From Thalassospira indica (lineage in GTDB: Bacteria; Pseudomonadota; Alphaproteobacteria; Rhodospirillales; Thalassospiraceae): a DNA stretch of 64,000 bases. Within the stretch, counting starts at the first letter, position 1. Each line of letters opens with the position of its first letter. A program made the position numbers and the translations under genes. The notes beneath the pieces are model-generated. The model saw only the letters and a list, made by a program, of their open reading frames with translations, did no database searches and was not told the origin of the DNA. Positions 9,299-19,117 of this stretch are shown piece by piece. Location of the stretch: positions 2,584,001-2,648,000 of the forward strand of contig NZ_CP031555.1 in the NCBI RefSeq assembly GCF_003403095.1, in the 5' to 3' direction.

Positions 9299-9648
9299 AA
9301 CGAGTTTATATTATCCCTGTTGAGAGTCTTCATTCTTCGTTCGTCTTAGCATCCGAAATCGGATGCTCCCCCACAAGACACGCCAAAGCGCCTCTCATTC
9401 CGTCAATAATTGCCTGTCCAACGAGAGCATTTCCACTGATATTTTGCAGTTTTATGAAGAAAACTGCGGTTTCAGACGGTTACACATCACCATTAACGAC
9501 CGCATTGCACAAATCGTGCAGCAGTAAGGGATTTTACGCAATAAAAAACTACATGGATTTTAGGGAGAAGATGCACCCAAGACGGAATCCGACCAGAGGT
9601 TGGCAAAGACGACGGTTTCAAACCATGCAAACAAGTGACCGTTATTAC
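9299..9648. other. 350-bp non-coding region between the ABC operon and the chemoreceptor gene
   Basis: The left part should hold the promoter of the aotP-led operon and contains the palindrome at 9349-9366. The rest shows no convincing gene. A 165-codon plus-strand frame runs into the chemoreceptor gene in antisense and has no recognisable domain. No clear rho-independent terminator for the chemoreceptor gene was found. Confidence 0.6.
9349..9366. promoter_or_regulatory. Perfect palindrome upstream of the amino acid ABC operon
   Basis: GCATCCGAAATCGGATGC is a perfect 18-bp inverted repeat with 7-bp arms around AAAT (8-bp arms around AA). Its centre is about 59 bp upstream of the aotP-like start, a natural place for an operator. 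The regulator is unknown. Confidence 0.5.
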
Positions 9649-11595
9649 CTAATCGTTGTCGCGAACAGATTTCAGGAAGCCGATAACTTCTTCCCTGAGA
9701 CGCTGGGCCAGTTTTCGCAATTCCTGGGAAGACGAAAGGAGCGAGTTGGCTTCCTCACTTACCATGTTGGCGGTATCAGAGACGGCCGACACGTTTTGCG
9801 AGACTTCCTGTGTGCCCGCTGCTGCACGTTGAACGCTGTCTGCAATTTCTTGTGTCGCAGCCCCTTGTTGTTCAACCGCGGCTGCAATGGCATTGCAGAA
9901 TTCGTTAATCCGCTCGATCGTTCCGGAAATAGACCTGATTTCGGAAACTGAACGGTTCGACGACCCCTGAATACCATCTACCTGAACCTGAATATCGCCA
10001 GTAGCCTTGTCTGTTTGATTGGCAAGCGATTTCACCTCACCGGCAACGACGGCAAAGCCCTTACCAGCATCACCTGCACGAGCGGCTTCTATGGTAGCGT
10101 TGAGCGCCAGAAGGTTTGTTTGCCCGGCAATATCTTGAATGAGACCGACGACCTTGCCGATCCGCTCAGCAGCCTCGGCAAGCTCTGTGACCGTTGCAGA
10201 GGTACTGTTGACGCCAGAAACTGCCTCGGTCGCAACTTCGATTGATTGCGTAACCTGTGCACCAATTTCGCGAATGGCAGCAGAGAGTTCCTCGGTTGCG
10301 GACGCCACCGCCTGCACATTTTCCGTTGTTATGTTCGCAGCGCTCGAAACAGCGGCGGCACGGGCCGTTGATTCCTCTGCATTGGCAGATAACTGAGTTG
10401 CGACCAACTGCGTTTTTTCGGCCGCGTCAGCCACTGTTTCCACTATGGAAAGAACACTCTTCTCGAAATTGTCTGCCATTTGTTCCATGGCGCGCCTGCG
10501 CGCCTCAGCCGCATGTCTGGTCGCAGCTTCATTCTCGCTCGCCAAACGATCCACTTCTGCAGCGTTGTTTTTAAACACCAGAACAGCCGCGGCCATTGCG
10601 CCAATTTCGTCCTTGAGTTCCGTTCCCGGGACATCGACATCCCTCTGACCATTGGCGAGGCGGGTCATGGCCGACGTCATACTCATAACCGGCCGCGAAA
10701 CCCAAATACGCACCAGCAGCCCCATCAGGCCCATTATGGCCAGAATGGCAATGATCGCGGTAATAATCGCAGTGTAGCGAAACTCGGTAAGCGACGCATA
10801 TGCGGCATCGCGATCAAGTGCAAAGCCGAGATACCAGTTTACAGAAGGCAAGCCATTGACGCGGAAAAAGGTGAACAACTGATCGCCTGAGCCATCAATG
10901 ATGCTCTCCATGCCTTCCTTTACCGTTGGTGTGTCGTCAGGAAACACTTCAGGCAGGGGTTTAAGGGTGAATTCTGCACTCGGGTGGATCAGCACCGTTC
11001 CCTGATCATTAACCAGAAAGCCATATCCGATCCCGCCCAAATCGATGCTGCGAACCAGATCGCCAAGAATACCAATATCGATATCGCCGCCAACAACCCC
11101 AAGAAGGTTTGATCCATCAAAAACAGGTGTGGTTGCCGTAACAATGAGCTGACCGGTGGATGCATCGGTGTAGGGTTCGGTAAGCGTACTATCACCGACA
11201 GAAACTGCATCTGCATACCATGGGCGTTGGCGCGGGTCGTAGTCGGGCGGCAGATCATCGGGCGGATACATTGTCATCACACCGTCAGCACTGCCGAAAT
11301 ATGAAAAGATAAATGACTCGGCAAATGCCTCACCGCTTGCAACTTCAGAGACATTGGTGGGGGAACTGTCACGGGCAATATTGTTGGCGAGGCTCTCAAC
11401 CAACAGGCGCCGGCCATCAAGCCAGTTTGAGATGCCGGCAGTGGCCAACGAACCACTCTCGGTCAATTTAGCCACAAGCGCATTCTGGATGTATGTTCGT
11501 TGCTGATAGTCGAAATAGAGGATGAATGCCGTGAACGTCGCAACAACGATCATTGCCGCAGCAAGCAATATCCGGCTACCAATATTGAGCGACAT
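9649..11595 (-). CDS. Methyl-accepting chemotaxis protein with dCache-type sensor
   Basis: A 648-residue transmembrane chemoreceptor. One membrane segment lies at about residues 9-29, a large periplasmic region of dCache_1 type at about 35-275 (with PWYADAVS and [11 protein letters not shown], typical of Cache domains), a second membrane segment at about 280-302, a HAMP domain, and a cytoplasmic signalling domain whose hairpin tip is [20 protein letters not shown]. There is no C-terminal CheR/CheB pentapeptide. dCache receptors often bind amino acids or organic acids. Its place between an amino acid importer and a TAXI-TRAP transporter is suggestive, but the ligand cannot be named. Monocistronic and divergent from the TAXI gene. 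Confidence 0.93.
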   Translation of the reverse strand: MSLNIGSRILLAAAMIVVATFTAFILYFDYQQRTYIQNALVAKLTESGSLATAGISNWLDGRRLLVESLANNIARDSSPTNVSEVASGEAFAESFIFSYFGSADGVMTMYPPDDLPPDYDPRQRPWYADAVSVGDSTLTEPYTDASTGQLIVTATTPVFDGSNLLGVVGGDIDIGILGDLVRSIDLGGIGYGFLVNDQGTVLIHPSAEFTLKPLPEVFPDDTPTVKEGMESIIDGSGDQLFTFFRVNGLPSVNWYLGFALDRDAAYASLTEFRYTAIITAIIAILAIMGLMGLLVRIWVSRPVMSMTSAMTRLANGQRDVDVPGTELKDEIGAMAAAVLVFKNNAAEVDRLASENEAATRHAAEARRRAMEQMADNFEKSVLSIVETVADAAEKTQLVATQLSANAEESTARAAAVSSAANITTENVQAVASATEELSAAIREIGAQVTQSIEVATEAVSGVNSTSATVTELAEAAERIGKVVGLIQDIAGQTNLLALNATIEAARAGDAGKGFAVVAGEVKSLANQTDKATGDIQVQVDGIQGSSNRSVSEIRSISGTIERINEFCNAIAAAVEQQGAATQEIADSVQRAAAGTQEVSQNVSAVSDTANMVSEEANSLLSSSQELRKLAQRLREEVIGFLKSVRDND

Positions 11596-11821
11596 GCAGC
11601 AATCCTCCGGAAGAAGTACATTACATTAAACAAATGTGGTTGCCTGACCCGATTACAAGCACTTGGTGCCGCTAAGAGTCAGGCTTTCGAAAAACGGATC
11701 CATCAGAATGTCTTCTCATTGCGGGATGCAACTAAAGTAGCACCCGACAAGAGATCGACATCACTATGAAATCTCTTTGTTTTCGGTATTGATTAAGAAC
11801 CACATTGCTATCAACTTTGAG

Positions 11822-11839
11822 TTTCCCCATATGAGGAAA
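11822..11839. promoter_or_regulatory. Near-perfect palindrome upstream of the TAXI-TRAP genes
   Basis: TTTCCCCATATGAGGAAA pairs at every position except one, and lies 48 bp upstream of the TAXI binding-protein start. An 8-bp inverted repeat, TCGGTATT (11783-11790) with AATACCGA (11863-11870), flanks it. Operator function is inferred. Confidence 0.4.
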
Positions 11840-11886
11840 TGACTTGTGGCGAACTCTCACAAAATACCGATAAACGGAGGAAATTA

Positions 11887-12861
11887 ATGAAACGCGCATT
11901 ATTTGCAGGGATGGCGGTCGCGTTCGCGTTCGGGAGCACTGCTGCCGTAGCTCAGGATCGTTCTGACTGGCCGGAGAGCTTTACCGTCGGTACAGCTTCA
12001 CAGGGCGGGACCTATTTCGCGTATGGTTCTGGCTGGGCGAACCTTGTGGCGGAAGAACTCGGCATCTCGGGTGGCGGTGAAGTCACCGGTGGCCCGATGC
12101 AGAACATGGCCCTTGTTCATACCGGTGAAGCTGCCTTTGGTATGACGACGATGGGGCCGGCCGCAGAATCGCTTGCGGGCACAAACCCGATTGCACCGGG
12201 TCTTCAGATGACCAATGCCTGTGCAATGTTCCCGATGTATCAGACACCGTTCTCGATCACGGCTCTCTCTTCCTCGGGAATTACTTCGGTTGCAGAAATT
12301 CCGGCGGGTGCCAAGATTGGCTTTGGTCCGGCAGGCTCGACCTCGGATACATATTTCCCGCGTATGCTAGAAGAACTCGGTGTTGAATTCGAACGTCGTA
12401 ATGGTGGCTGGGCCGACCTTGGTGGCCAGCTGCAGGATGGTCTGCTTGACGTTATTGCGTTCGCCGCAGGCGTTCCGGTTCCGGCTGTCAGCCAGCTTGA
12501 AGTCCAGACTGACGTGAACATCATCGAATTCACCGAAGCTGAACAGAAGCAGATCATGGATGCCTTCCCGGTATCCGAGTTCGACATTGCAGCGGACACC
12601 TACACCACGCTGACCGAACCGGCACGTTCGGTTTCGATGTGGAACTTTGCCATTGCCAACTGCGAGCTTCCGGAAAGCTTTGTTTATGCCGCAACCGACG
12701 TTGTGATGTCTGACAACGAGCGGATGGTTTCAATCCACCGCGCGGCCCGTTCGACTGTTCCGGCAAACTGGGACAAAAACAAGGTCATGAAGTGGCATCC
12801 GGGTGCTGCCAAGTGGTTCAACGAGAATGGTGCGTCCATTCCCGCAGACATGATCCACTAA
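11887..12861 (+). CDS. TAXI-family TRAP transporter solute-binding protein
   Basis: A 324-residue periplasmic binding protein. The signal peptide runs to about AVAQ; the mature part has the TAXI-family pattern (FTVGTASQGGTYFAYG, then GEAAFGMTTMGPA, KIGFGPAGSTSDTYFP, and LGGQLQDGLLDVIAF). I chose the ATG at 11887 because GGAGG sits 6 nt upstream; the longer frame from 11839 adds a non-signal leader. TAXI proteins deliver small organic acids or amino acids to fused TRAP permeases. The permease gene follows after a strong hairpin. The substrate is unknown. Confidence 0.92.
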   Translation: MKRALFAGMAVAFAFGSTAAVAQDRSDWPESFTVGTASQGGTYFAYGSGWANLVAEELGISGGGEVTGGPMQNMALVHTGEAAFGMTTMGPAAESLAGTNPIAPGLQMTNACAMFPMYQTPFSITALSSSGITSVAEIPAGAKIGFGPAGSTSDTYFPRMLEELGVEFERRNGGWADLGGQLQDGLLDVIAFAAGVPVPAVSQLEVQTDVNIIEFTEAEQKQIMDAFPVSEFDIAADTYTTLTEPARSVSMWNFAIANCELPESFVYAATDVVMSDNERMVSIHRAARSTVPANWDKNKVMKWHPGAAKWFNENGASIPADMIH

Positions 12862-12885
12862 TTTTTGTCTGTTAAACATCTTGGA

Positions 12886-12913
12886 GGCGGACTGTCCGGG
12901 CGGACGGTCCGCC
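12886..12913 (+). promoter_or_regulatory. Strong intercistronic hairpin after the TAXI binding-protein gene
   Basis: GGCGGAC (12886-12892) pairs with GTCCGCC (12907-12913) and continues inward through GTCCG/CGGAC, making an almost continuous 13-bp stem. Only a short, interrupted U-run follows (GTCTTTC). It probably stabilises the upstream message or partly terminates before the permease gene. Confidence 0.7.
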
Positions 12914-12974
12914 GTCTTTCAATAATCAGCTTGCCTGTGGCCAAAAACAAACTTGCGTGAGAGCGGGGAAACAG

Positions 12975-15215
12975 ATGACAAACAAAAGCCAGGTGGAAGA
13001 CGAACACCTTATTGCCGATGGTGTTGACGAAGAGCCGGTTGAACATAATCGACGTCTTTTCGAGGGCAGTGGCCTGACCTTTATCACGATTTCCGCTGCA
13101 ATCTATGCAGCCTTCCACATGCTTGCACTGAATGGTGTCTCGCTCTCGGGTATGACCGGCGGGATTGTTAATCTGCGATTTCTTCCTGATTTTCCGCTTG
13201 AAACATGGAACTTCCGTATCGTTCACGTTGCGGGCGCGCTGGCGCTTGGTTTTCTGTGGTACTCGGCCAACAGTTTCAATGACAGCCCAGGCACAGGTAC
13301 ACCGCTTTTGGGGTATCTGTCATATGTTCTTCTCGTGCCGGCATTCATGGCCACCGGTATGGCGTTTAGCTTCGCGCTCGACATCCAGAATGGCGTGATG
13401 TGGAACGGCATTGATGCAACAATCAAGTTCAATGAAACCTGGCTTTTCGGAACACCGCTTCTGGTGGCGACGGTCGGCGGTATTGTTTTGTCCTGGTTCC
13501 ACAAAACATCGCGCGAAAAATATTCTGCACCCGACTTTGTGCTGTGCGTCTGTGCCTTCGCGGTCGCTGTTTATCTGATCACGATTTATGGCACATTGAT
13601 GCGCAACTCGACGGGTACACCCTTTGCGCCAATCGGGATCTCGATCGCTGCTGTTGCTGGCACATTGCTGATCATGGAGCTGACCCGAAGGGTTGCCGGT
13701 CTGGCACTGGTGGTCATTGCGACCATCTTCCTGATCTACGTTTTCGTTGGTGAATTCCTGCCAGGTTTCCTGCAGTCGCCGTCTGTTACTTGGCAGCGTT
13801 TCTTTAGTCAGGTTTACACCGACGCAGGGATTCTCGGCCCGACGACGGCAGTTTCGTCGACCTATATCATTCTCTTCATCATTTTTGCAGCCTTCCTGCA
13901 GGCGTCCAAAGTTGGCGACTATTTCGTGAACTTTGCCTTCTCGGTCGCGGGGCGTGCCCGTGGCGGTCCGGCAAAGGTTGCGATCTTTGCTTCCGGTCTG
14001 ATGGGCATGATTAACGGTACGTCTGCCGGAAACGTGGTGGCGACTGGTTCGCTCACCATTCCGCTGATGAAAAAGGTCGGCTATCACAAGAAGACCGCTG
14101 GTGCGATTGAGGCTGCGGCCTCAACCGGCGGTCAGATCATGCCGCCAATTATGGGGGCAGGTGCCTTCATCATGGCTGAGATCACCGGCATTCCATATAC
14201 CGAGATCGCGATTGCAGCCGTCATTCCGGCCATCCTTTACTTCGTATCGATCTATTTCATGGTCGATTTTGAGGCCGCGAAACTTGGCATGCGCGGCATG
14301 CGCGAAGATGAATTGCCGCGCTTTGACGTTATGATCAAAAAGGTATTCCTGTTCCTTCCGATCATCATTCTGATCATTGCATTGTTCCTCGGCTATTCCG
14401 TGATCAGGGCAGGGACCCTTGCCACCGTTGCGGCTGTCGTTGTCAGTTGGTTAACGCCAAATCGCGTCGGGGCCCGGTCGGTTGCCAAGGCTTTTGAACT
14501 GGCAGGCGGCATGTCGATCCAGATCATCGCAGTTTGTGCCTGTGCGGGTATCATTGTCGGTGTGATTGCGCTCACCGGGGTTGGTGCACGCTTCTCCAAC
14601 CTCCTGCTTGGTTTGGCCGAAGCCTCCCAGCTTTTGGCACTTGTCTTTGCTATGCTGATCGCCATTTTGCTCGGCATGGGAATGCCAACGACAGCGGCCT
14701 ATGCGGTTGCGGCATCTGTTGTAGCACCTGGCCTGATTGAGCTTGGAATTGAACCACTTACGGCACACTTCTTCGTGTTCTACTTTGCTGTGGTTTCGGC
14801 GATCACACCGCCGGTGGCATTGGCATCGTACGCTGCGGCCGGGATATCCGGGGCCAACCCGATGGAAACATCGGTTGCGTCATTCAAGATCGGTATTGCC
14901 GCCTTCATCGTGCCGTTCATGTTCTTCTACAACTCTGCCATCCTTATGGACGGAACCTATCTTCAGATTGGTCAGGCTCTGATTACGGCCGTTGTGGGCG
15001 TATTCCTTCTGTCGTCTGGCGTTCAAGGCTGGTTCCTTGGCCGTTCGGCGGTTTGGTTCCTGCGCATTCTGCTTGTTATCGCAGCTTTGTTCATGATCTC
15101 CGGCGGTCTGATCACGGATCTGATCGGGGTGGGGATGGCAATCGGCACGCTCTTCATCCAGCGTATTTTAAAGCCGAAACCAGGAACGACATTCCGGACA
15201 GGCGGGGCTGACTAA
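12975..15215 (+). CDS. TRAP transporter fused permease (TAXI type)
   Basis: A 746-residue inner-membrane protein that fuses the small (DctQ-like, 4-TM) and large (DctM-like) TRAP subunits, as usual for TAXI systems. A hydrophilic N-terminus of about 35 residues is followed by roughly 16-18 hydrophobic segments. DctM signatures include GMINGTSAGNVVATGS, GQIMPPIMGAGAFIMAE, and LGMGMPTTAAYAVAA. I prefer the ATG at 12975 (GGGGA 5 nt upstream) over the GTG at 12957. It uses an ion gradient to import the ligand held by the TAXI protein. A bidirectional terminator follows. Confidence 0.93.
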   Translation: MTNKSQVEDEHLIADGVDEEPVEHNRRLFEGSGLTFITISAAIYAAFHMLALNGVSLSGMTGGIVNLRFLPDFPLETWNFRIVHVAGALALGFLWYSANSFNDSPGTGTPLLGYLSYVLLVPAFMATGMAFSFALDIQNGVMWNGIDATIKFNETWLFGTPLLVATVGGIVLSWFHKTSREKYSAPDFVLCVCAFAVAVYLITIYGTLMRNSTGTPFAPIGISIAAVAGTLLIMELTRRVAGLALVVIATIFLIYVFVGEFLPGFLQSPSVTWQRFFSQVYTDAGILGPTTAVSSTYIILFIIFAAFLQASKVGDYFVNFAFSVAGRARGGPAKVAIFASGLMGMINGTSAGNVVATGSLTIPLMKKVGYHKKTAGAIEAAASTGGQIMPPIMGAGAFIMAEITGIPYTEIAIAAVIPAILYFVSIYFMVDFEAAKLGMRGMREDELPRFDVMIKKVFLFLPIIILIIALFLGYSVIRAGTLATVAAVVVSWLTPNRVGARSVAKAFELAGGMSIQIIAVCACAGIIVGVIALTGVGARFSNLLLGLAEASQLLALVFAMLIAILLGMGMPTTAAYAVAASVVAPGLIELGIEPLTAHFFVFYFAVVSAITPPVALASYAAAGISGANPMETSVASFKIGIAAFIVPFMFFYNSAILMDGTYLQIGQALITAVVGVFLLSSGVQGWFLGRSAVWFLRILLVIAALFMISGGLITDLIGVGMAIGTLFIQRILKPKPGTTFRTGGAD

Positions 15216-15245
15216 GCCCTACGACGCAAATACCAATAAAAAGAA

Positions 15246-15275
15246 AAAGCGCACCACATTCGGTGCGCTTTTTTG
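15246..15275. terminator. Bidirectional rho-independent terminator
   Basis: AAAGCGCACC (15246-15255) pairs with GGTGCGCTTT (15262-15271), followed by TTTT on the plus strand and, read the other way, preceded by A-runs. It serves the TRAP genes on the plus strand and yjdM on the minus strand. Confidence 0.9.
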
Positions 15276-15302
15276 CTTTTGGTCGAACTTGTATCGAGTT
15301 GC

Positions 15303-15641
15303 CTATTCAACAACCTTCTTTACGAACTCCGATTTCAGCCCCATCTGACCGATGCCCGGGATCTTGCAGTCGATGTCATGGTCACCATCGACGAGGCGAA
15401 TACCCTTAACCTTGGTGCCGACTTTGACGACAGATGACGAACCTTTGACCTTGAGGTCCTTGATTACTGAAACCGTATCGCCATCGGCAAGTGGGGTGCC
15501 ATTGGAATCGCGAACAACATTTGCATCCGCCTGACCCGTTGCAAGCGACCATTCATGGGCGCATTCAGGGCAGATCAACAAGTCACCGTCTTCGTAGGTG
15601 TAAGGGGATTCACATTTGGGGCAGGGTGGCAGTTCGCTCAT
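15303..15641 (-). CDS. yjdM: YjdM (PhnA-like) zinc-ribbon protein
   Basis: A 112-residue cytoplasmic protein. The N-terminal zinc ribbon has Cys7, Cys10, Cys24 and Cys27 (CPKC and CPEC), followed by the all-beta PhnA domain with [16 protein letters not shown] and [10 protein letters not shown]. Length and motifs match the YjdM/PhnA family. Despite the PhnA name it is not the phosphonoacetate hydrolase, and its function is not established. Stand-alone gene, ending at the shared terminator and lying next to tRNA-Ser. Confidence 0.92.
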   Translation of the reverse strand: MSELPPCPKCESPYTYEDGDLLICPECAHEWSLATGQADANVVRDSNGTPLADGDTVSVIKDLKVKGSSSVVKVGTKVKGIRLVDGDHDIDCKIPGIGQMGLKSEFVKKVVE

Positions 15642-15750
15642 ATCAGTGGCCTTTCGACGATTATGACGTCCTGACAGATACGGCTTGGCAGCACGCAGAG
15701 AACATCACCGTGCGATTACTGAACTGGCTTTTGCACTGTCTTGGAGTAAA

Positions 15751-15840
<90 letters not shown>

Positions 15841-15986
15841 GCAAAACTGGTTGGAGCGTTTCGCTCTGGGCGCTTTCAATAAATTGGGGAGAATGACCTG
15901 TCAATAGGGCAATCCAATATTGCAGCGAAAGCTGGCGATTTATCCTGATTTCAGTATGGTAATGACATTCGATAAACCAATTCTTT

Positions 15987-16826
15987 TTGGAATTTTCACA
16001 CGTGTTCTACTTCCTGTCCAAAACGGTAAGCATCCTGAGCGACGCTGTATTCATGCACGGTTTCCTCCTCACAGCTCTGTTGGGGTTCATGCTCCTCAAG
16101 AGAACACGTAAATTTGCAGTAGTTGGCTTGATTATTGTGAGCGGAGCCTCGTTGCTAATCACGGTTATTCCGGTTGGAGACGTGCTCTCGCATCCTCTTG
16201 AAACCCGTTTTGAGAAACCAAAACTCTCACAGATCGAGTTTGCTGGAACCGTCACATTGGCTGGGAGCCTTGACCCAGACAGTTACCTAGAGCGCGGCGA
16301 AATGAACGTATGGGGTTCCGCAGACCGGATATTCGCGATGCTGCGAGTTGCCAGCTTGTATCCTGATAAACCTGTCCTGTTCACTGGCGGGGATGGCAAC
16401 CTGACAGAGCGTGGATTTAGCGAAGCAGTCGTCCTTGAAAACTGGTTGGACGAATCGGGCCTGAAGACGTCGAATATGTATTTTGAAGAAAAATCGCGGA
16501 ACACGCACGAGAACGCCACGAAATCTCTGGAGGTGGTTTATCGCGAGTGGCCTGAACTTGCCAAAAAGCCTTGGGTACTAATCACTTCGGCGCAACATAT
16601 GCCGAGGGCGGTAGGTGTATTCCGTCAGGCCGGCTGGAATGTGATCCCGTATCCGGTCGACAGATCCACCTCAAATGACATCCATTTAGCAAGTCTTAAC
16701 GTCTCTGACGGTATCAAATCGTTGGGCCGTGCTTTGCGGGAATGGGTTGGTTTGACCGCCTATTACTGGACCGGCCGCACAGACGCATGGTTCCCAGGGC
16801 CGCAAGATCCCGGGGCGGAAAACTGA
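15987..16826 (+). CDS. YdcF/ElyC-family membrane protein (DUF218)
   Basis: A 279-residue protein with two N-terminal membrane segments (about residues 22-40 and 43-62) and a DUF218 domain (about 85-255). Family motifs include VTLAGSLDP, LFTGGDGN, EEKSRNTHENA and VLITSAQHMPRAVGVFRQAGW. The relatives ElyC/SanA/YdcF affect cell-envelope integrity in E. coli; the biochemical reaction is unclear. The start is a TTG, chosen because an in-frame stop lies 24 bp upstream and the N-terminus FYFLSKTVSILSD matches the family; a leaderless or weakly translated gene is possible. An envelope role fits the peptidoglycan genes that follow. Confidence 0.85.
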   Translation: MEFSHVFYFLSKTVSILSDAVFMHGFLLTALLGFMLLKRTRKFAVVGLIIVSGASLLITVIPVGDVLSHPLETRFEKPKLSQIEFAGTVTLAGSLDPDSYLERGEMNVWGSADRIFAMLRVASLYPDKPVLFTGGDGNLTERGFSEAVVLENWLDESGLKTSNMYFEEKSRNTHENATKSLEVVYREWPELAKKPWVLITSAQHMPRAVGVFRQAGWNVIPYPVDRSTSNDIHLASLNVSDGIKSLGRALREWVGLTAYYWTGRTDAWFPGPQDPGAEN

Positions 16827-16849
16827 TTACATGATTGGATGAGGCTTAG

Positions 16850-17854
16850 ATGAAATTCTGGAAACTACTGACTGCCGCCTCCGTCGTTGCTGTGATGGCG
16901 GCAAATGCACCGGCCTTTGCACAGACCGATGAGAAACTTCCAGAATTCACCACCGAGGGATTTGACGAATGGCTCGTTGAATTCAAAAAGGAAGCCGCAA
17001 GCAAAGGCATTTCCGATGCCACACTCGACGTTGCCTTTGCCAATACCAAACCGATCCCCAAAGTGATCGAATATGATCGCAGCCAGCCGGAATTCAAACT
17101 GACCTTTGAACAATATCTTGATCGGGTTGTGCCGCAATCCCGCATCAATGAAGGTCGTAAGAAGTACGCCGAAAACCGCGAAATCATTGACGCTGCGGCC
17201 AAGAAATACGGTGTTCCGGGTCATTACCTGACAGCCTTCTGGGGCATTGAAACAGGATTTGGTCGTTTCACCGGCGGTTATTCGGTTGTTGATTCACTTG
17301 CGACCCTCGCATTTGAAGGGCGCCGTGCCGAATATTTCCGCAAAGAATTGATGAACGCGTTGACCATCATTGATGCCGGTCATATCGCGCCGGAAAAGAT
17401 GTCGGGCTCTTGGGCCGGCGCCATGGGGCAGGCGCAGTTTATGCCATCTACCTTCCTGAATTATGCACGCGACGGAAACGGTGATGGCAAGATTGATCTT
17501 TGGGGGGCCAAGGAAGACGTCTTTGCCTCTGCGGCAAACTATCTTTCCTCCGTCGGATGGCATGCAGACGAGCGCTGGGGCCGCAAGATTTCGCTGCCGG
17601 AAAACTTCAATACCGAATTTGAAGGTCGCGATATCCGCAAACCAATTTCTGAGTGGCAGGAACTTGGCGTTCGCATGCCAAACGGTGCAGATTTGCCTGC
17701 GGCAGACATGGAAGCATCAATTGTCATCGTAAATGACGGTGAAGGTCCCGCATATATGGTTTATAACAATTTCCATACCATCATGCATTGGAACCGTTCG
17801 ACTTACTTTGCGATTGCGGTTGGCACATTGGCCGATGCGATTGCCGGTCGTTAA
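16850..17854 (+). CDS. Lytic murein transglycosylase, MltB family
   Basis: A 334-residue periplasmic enzyme that cleaves the MurNAc-GlcNAc bond of peptidoglycan to give 1,6-anhydro products. Signal peptide to about residue 25 (APAFAQ), then the MltB-type SLT_2 domain. The catalytic Glu is in WGIETGFGRFTG; GAMGQAQFMPSTFLNYARDGNGDGKIDLW and ANYLSSVGW are the later family motifs. There is no lipobox, so it is soluble rather than lipid-anchored like E. coli MltB. It starts 23 bp after the YdcF-like gene and is followed by rlpA, another peptidoglycan enzyme. Confidence 0.94.
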   Translation: MKFWKLLTAASVVAVMAANAPAFAQTDEKLPEFTTEGFDEWLVEFKKEAASKGISDATLDVAFANTKPIPKVIEYDRSQPEFKLTFEQYLDRVVPQSRINEGRKKYAENREIIDAAAKKYGVPGHYLTAFWGIETGFGRFTGGYSVVDSLATLAFEGRRAEYFRKELMNALTIIDAGHIAPEKMSGSWAGAMGQAQFMPSTFLNYARDGNGDGKIDLWGAKEDVFASAANYLSSVGWHADERWGRKISLPENFNTEFEGRDIRKPISEWQELGVRMPNGADLPAADMEASIVIVNDGEGPAYMVYNNFHTIMHWNRSTYFAIAVGTLADAIAGR

Positions 17855-17861
17855 AAACAAC

Positions 17862-17876
17862 GTCCGGAAAACGGAC
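17862..17876. promoter_or_regulatory. Small hairpin between the MltB-like gene and rlpA
   Basis: GTCCG (17862-17866) pairs with CGGAC (17872-17876) around GAAAA. The stem is short and no U-run follows, so it is a weak terminator or processing site at most. Confidence 0.3.
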
Positions 17877-17926
17877 ATCTTGTCTGAACGAGCATGGACA
17901 GAGCATCTACAAGCGGGGACACCTTG

Positions 17927-18973
17927 ATGCCTAAACCACGAAAAAGTGCCTTCGCACACCTGCGAGCCAAATGCCGCATTACCCTAGCGGTTGCAGCATT
18001 TGGCATATTGCTGGCGGGCTGTGCTGAAACGCAACTGGCTGTCCATGGCGTCAAACGGCTTGGCGGTCAGTCACAACAACCTGCCCAAATCGGAAACTAC
18101 AAGATCGGTAATCCATATGAGATTGCTGGCCAGTGGTATTATCCGGCCGTAGATTACGAATACACCGAAACCGGTATTGCATCCTGGTATGGCCCCAAAT
18201 TCCATGGCAAGAAGACCGCTAACGGCGAGATTTTTGATCAATATGAGGTTTCGGCCGCACATCGGACTTTGCCTCTGCCGAGCATCGTTCGGGTGACAAA
18301 CCTTGAAAACGGCAAGTCGATCAAGGTTCGGGTCAATGACCGTGGACCATTCGCGCATGGGCGGATCATCGATATGTCGCGCCGCGCAGCCCAACTTTTG
18401 GGGTTCGAGCGAAAAGGTACGGCGAAGGTTCTCGTCGAAGTGGTTGAAGCTGAAAGCCGTCAGATCGCAGCAATCGCGCAAGGTAAAGCCGCCCCGCAAG
18501 TGACCTCGGCCGAACAAAGCACCGTTACGGCAGCACCGCGCGATGTTGTTGAAACAGTCCGCCTTGATGACGGACCGATTACCGATGCAGGTGAACCGAC
18601 CACTTCGAGTATCAAACTGACGCCGCCGTCTTCCAGCGCAAGTGTCCAATCCGCACCACTTGATGGCGTGGTCGAAGAGGCCGCCGTGGTTGAAGTTGCG
18701 CCTGTCGCATCGTCTTCGATCTATGTCCAGGCAGGTGCCTTTTCCATTTATGACAATGCGTTAAACCTGCGCAATCGCCTTTATGATCTTGCCCCCAGCA
18801 AGATTGAGTCGATCGACGTCAAAGGCACGACCTTTTACCGCGTACGGCTTGGTCCGTTGGAAACAGTCCCGGAAGCGGACATCCTGCTTGAACGGGTGAT
18901 TGCAACCGGCCAAAACGGGGCAAAAGTTGTCGTTGAGTGTGCTGATGGCGGCTCAGCGACATCAGTCTGTTGA
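17927..18973 (+). CDS. rlpA: RlpA, septal-ring lytic transglycosylase lipoprotein with SPOR domain
   Basis: A 348-residue lipoprotein. The lipobox LAGC places the lipidated Cys at residue 32. The double-psi beta-barrel domain (about residues 85-175) has GIASWYGPKFHGKKTANGE and VRVNDRGPFAHGRIIDMS, which contain the RlpA active-site acidic and His residues. A low-complexity linker follows, then a C-terminal SPOR domain (about 265-345, from YVQAGAFSIYDNA) that binds denuded glycan at the division septum. I chose the ATG at 17927 with GGGGA 7 nt upstream; the ATG at 17894 only lengthens the N-terminus. RlpA cleaves glycan strands lacking stem peptides. Confidence 0.93.
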   Translation: MPKPRKSAFAHLRAKCRITLAVAAFGILLAGCAETQLAVHGVKRLGGQSQQPAQIGNYKIGNPYEIAGQWYYPAVDYEYTETGIASWYGPKFHGKKTANGEIFDQYEVSAAHRTLPLPSIVRVTNLENGKSIKVRVNDRGPFAHGRIIDMSRRAAQLLGFERKGTAKVLVEVVEAESRQIAAIAQGKAAPQVTSAEQSTVTAAPRDVVETVRLDDGPITDAGEPTTSSIKLTPPSSSASVQSAPLDGVVEEAAVVEVAPVASSSIYVQAGAFSIYDNALNLRNRLYDLAPSKIESIDVKGTTFYRVRLGPLETVPEADILLERVIATGQNGAKVVVECADGGSATSVC

Positions 18974-19117
18974 TTGAAAAAAAGCCGGTTATGCTACCGC
19001 TTTAAAACGTCGGGTTTGTTGGTGTTGCACAATTCTGCCGAATTTGCGACATAAGCAAATCAGCGGATACACCGTTCCCCGGTGCATAGAGAAATTATTT
19101 TACAGGGTTTGAATGCC

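Noticed and set aside
9454..9951. 165-codon plus-strand frame in the gap before the chemoreceptor
   Set aside because: Its 3' part is antisense to the chemoreceptor signalling domain; no ribosome site or domain.
13320..14087. 255-codon open frame antisense to the TRAP permease
   Set aside because: Translation is highly polar with many Arg/Gln/His, the mirror of hydrophobic codons on the other strand.
18981..19003. Possible terminator after rlpA
   Set aside because: Two 4-bp stem segments with a bulged C and only three T's; too weak to call.
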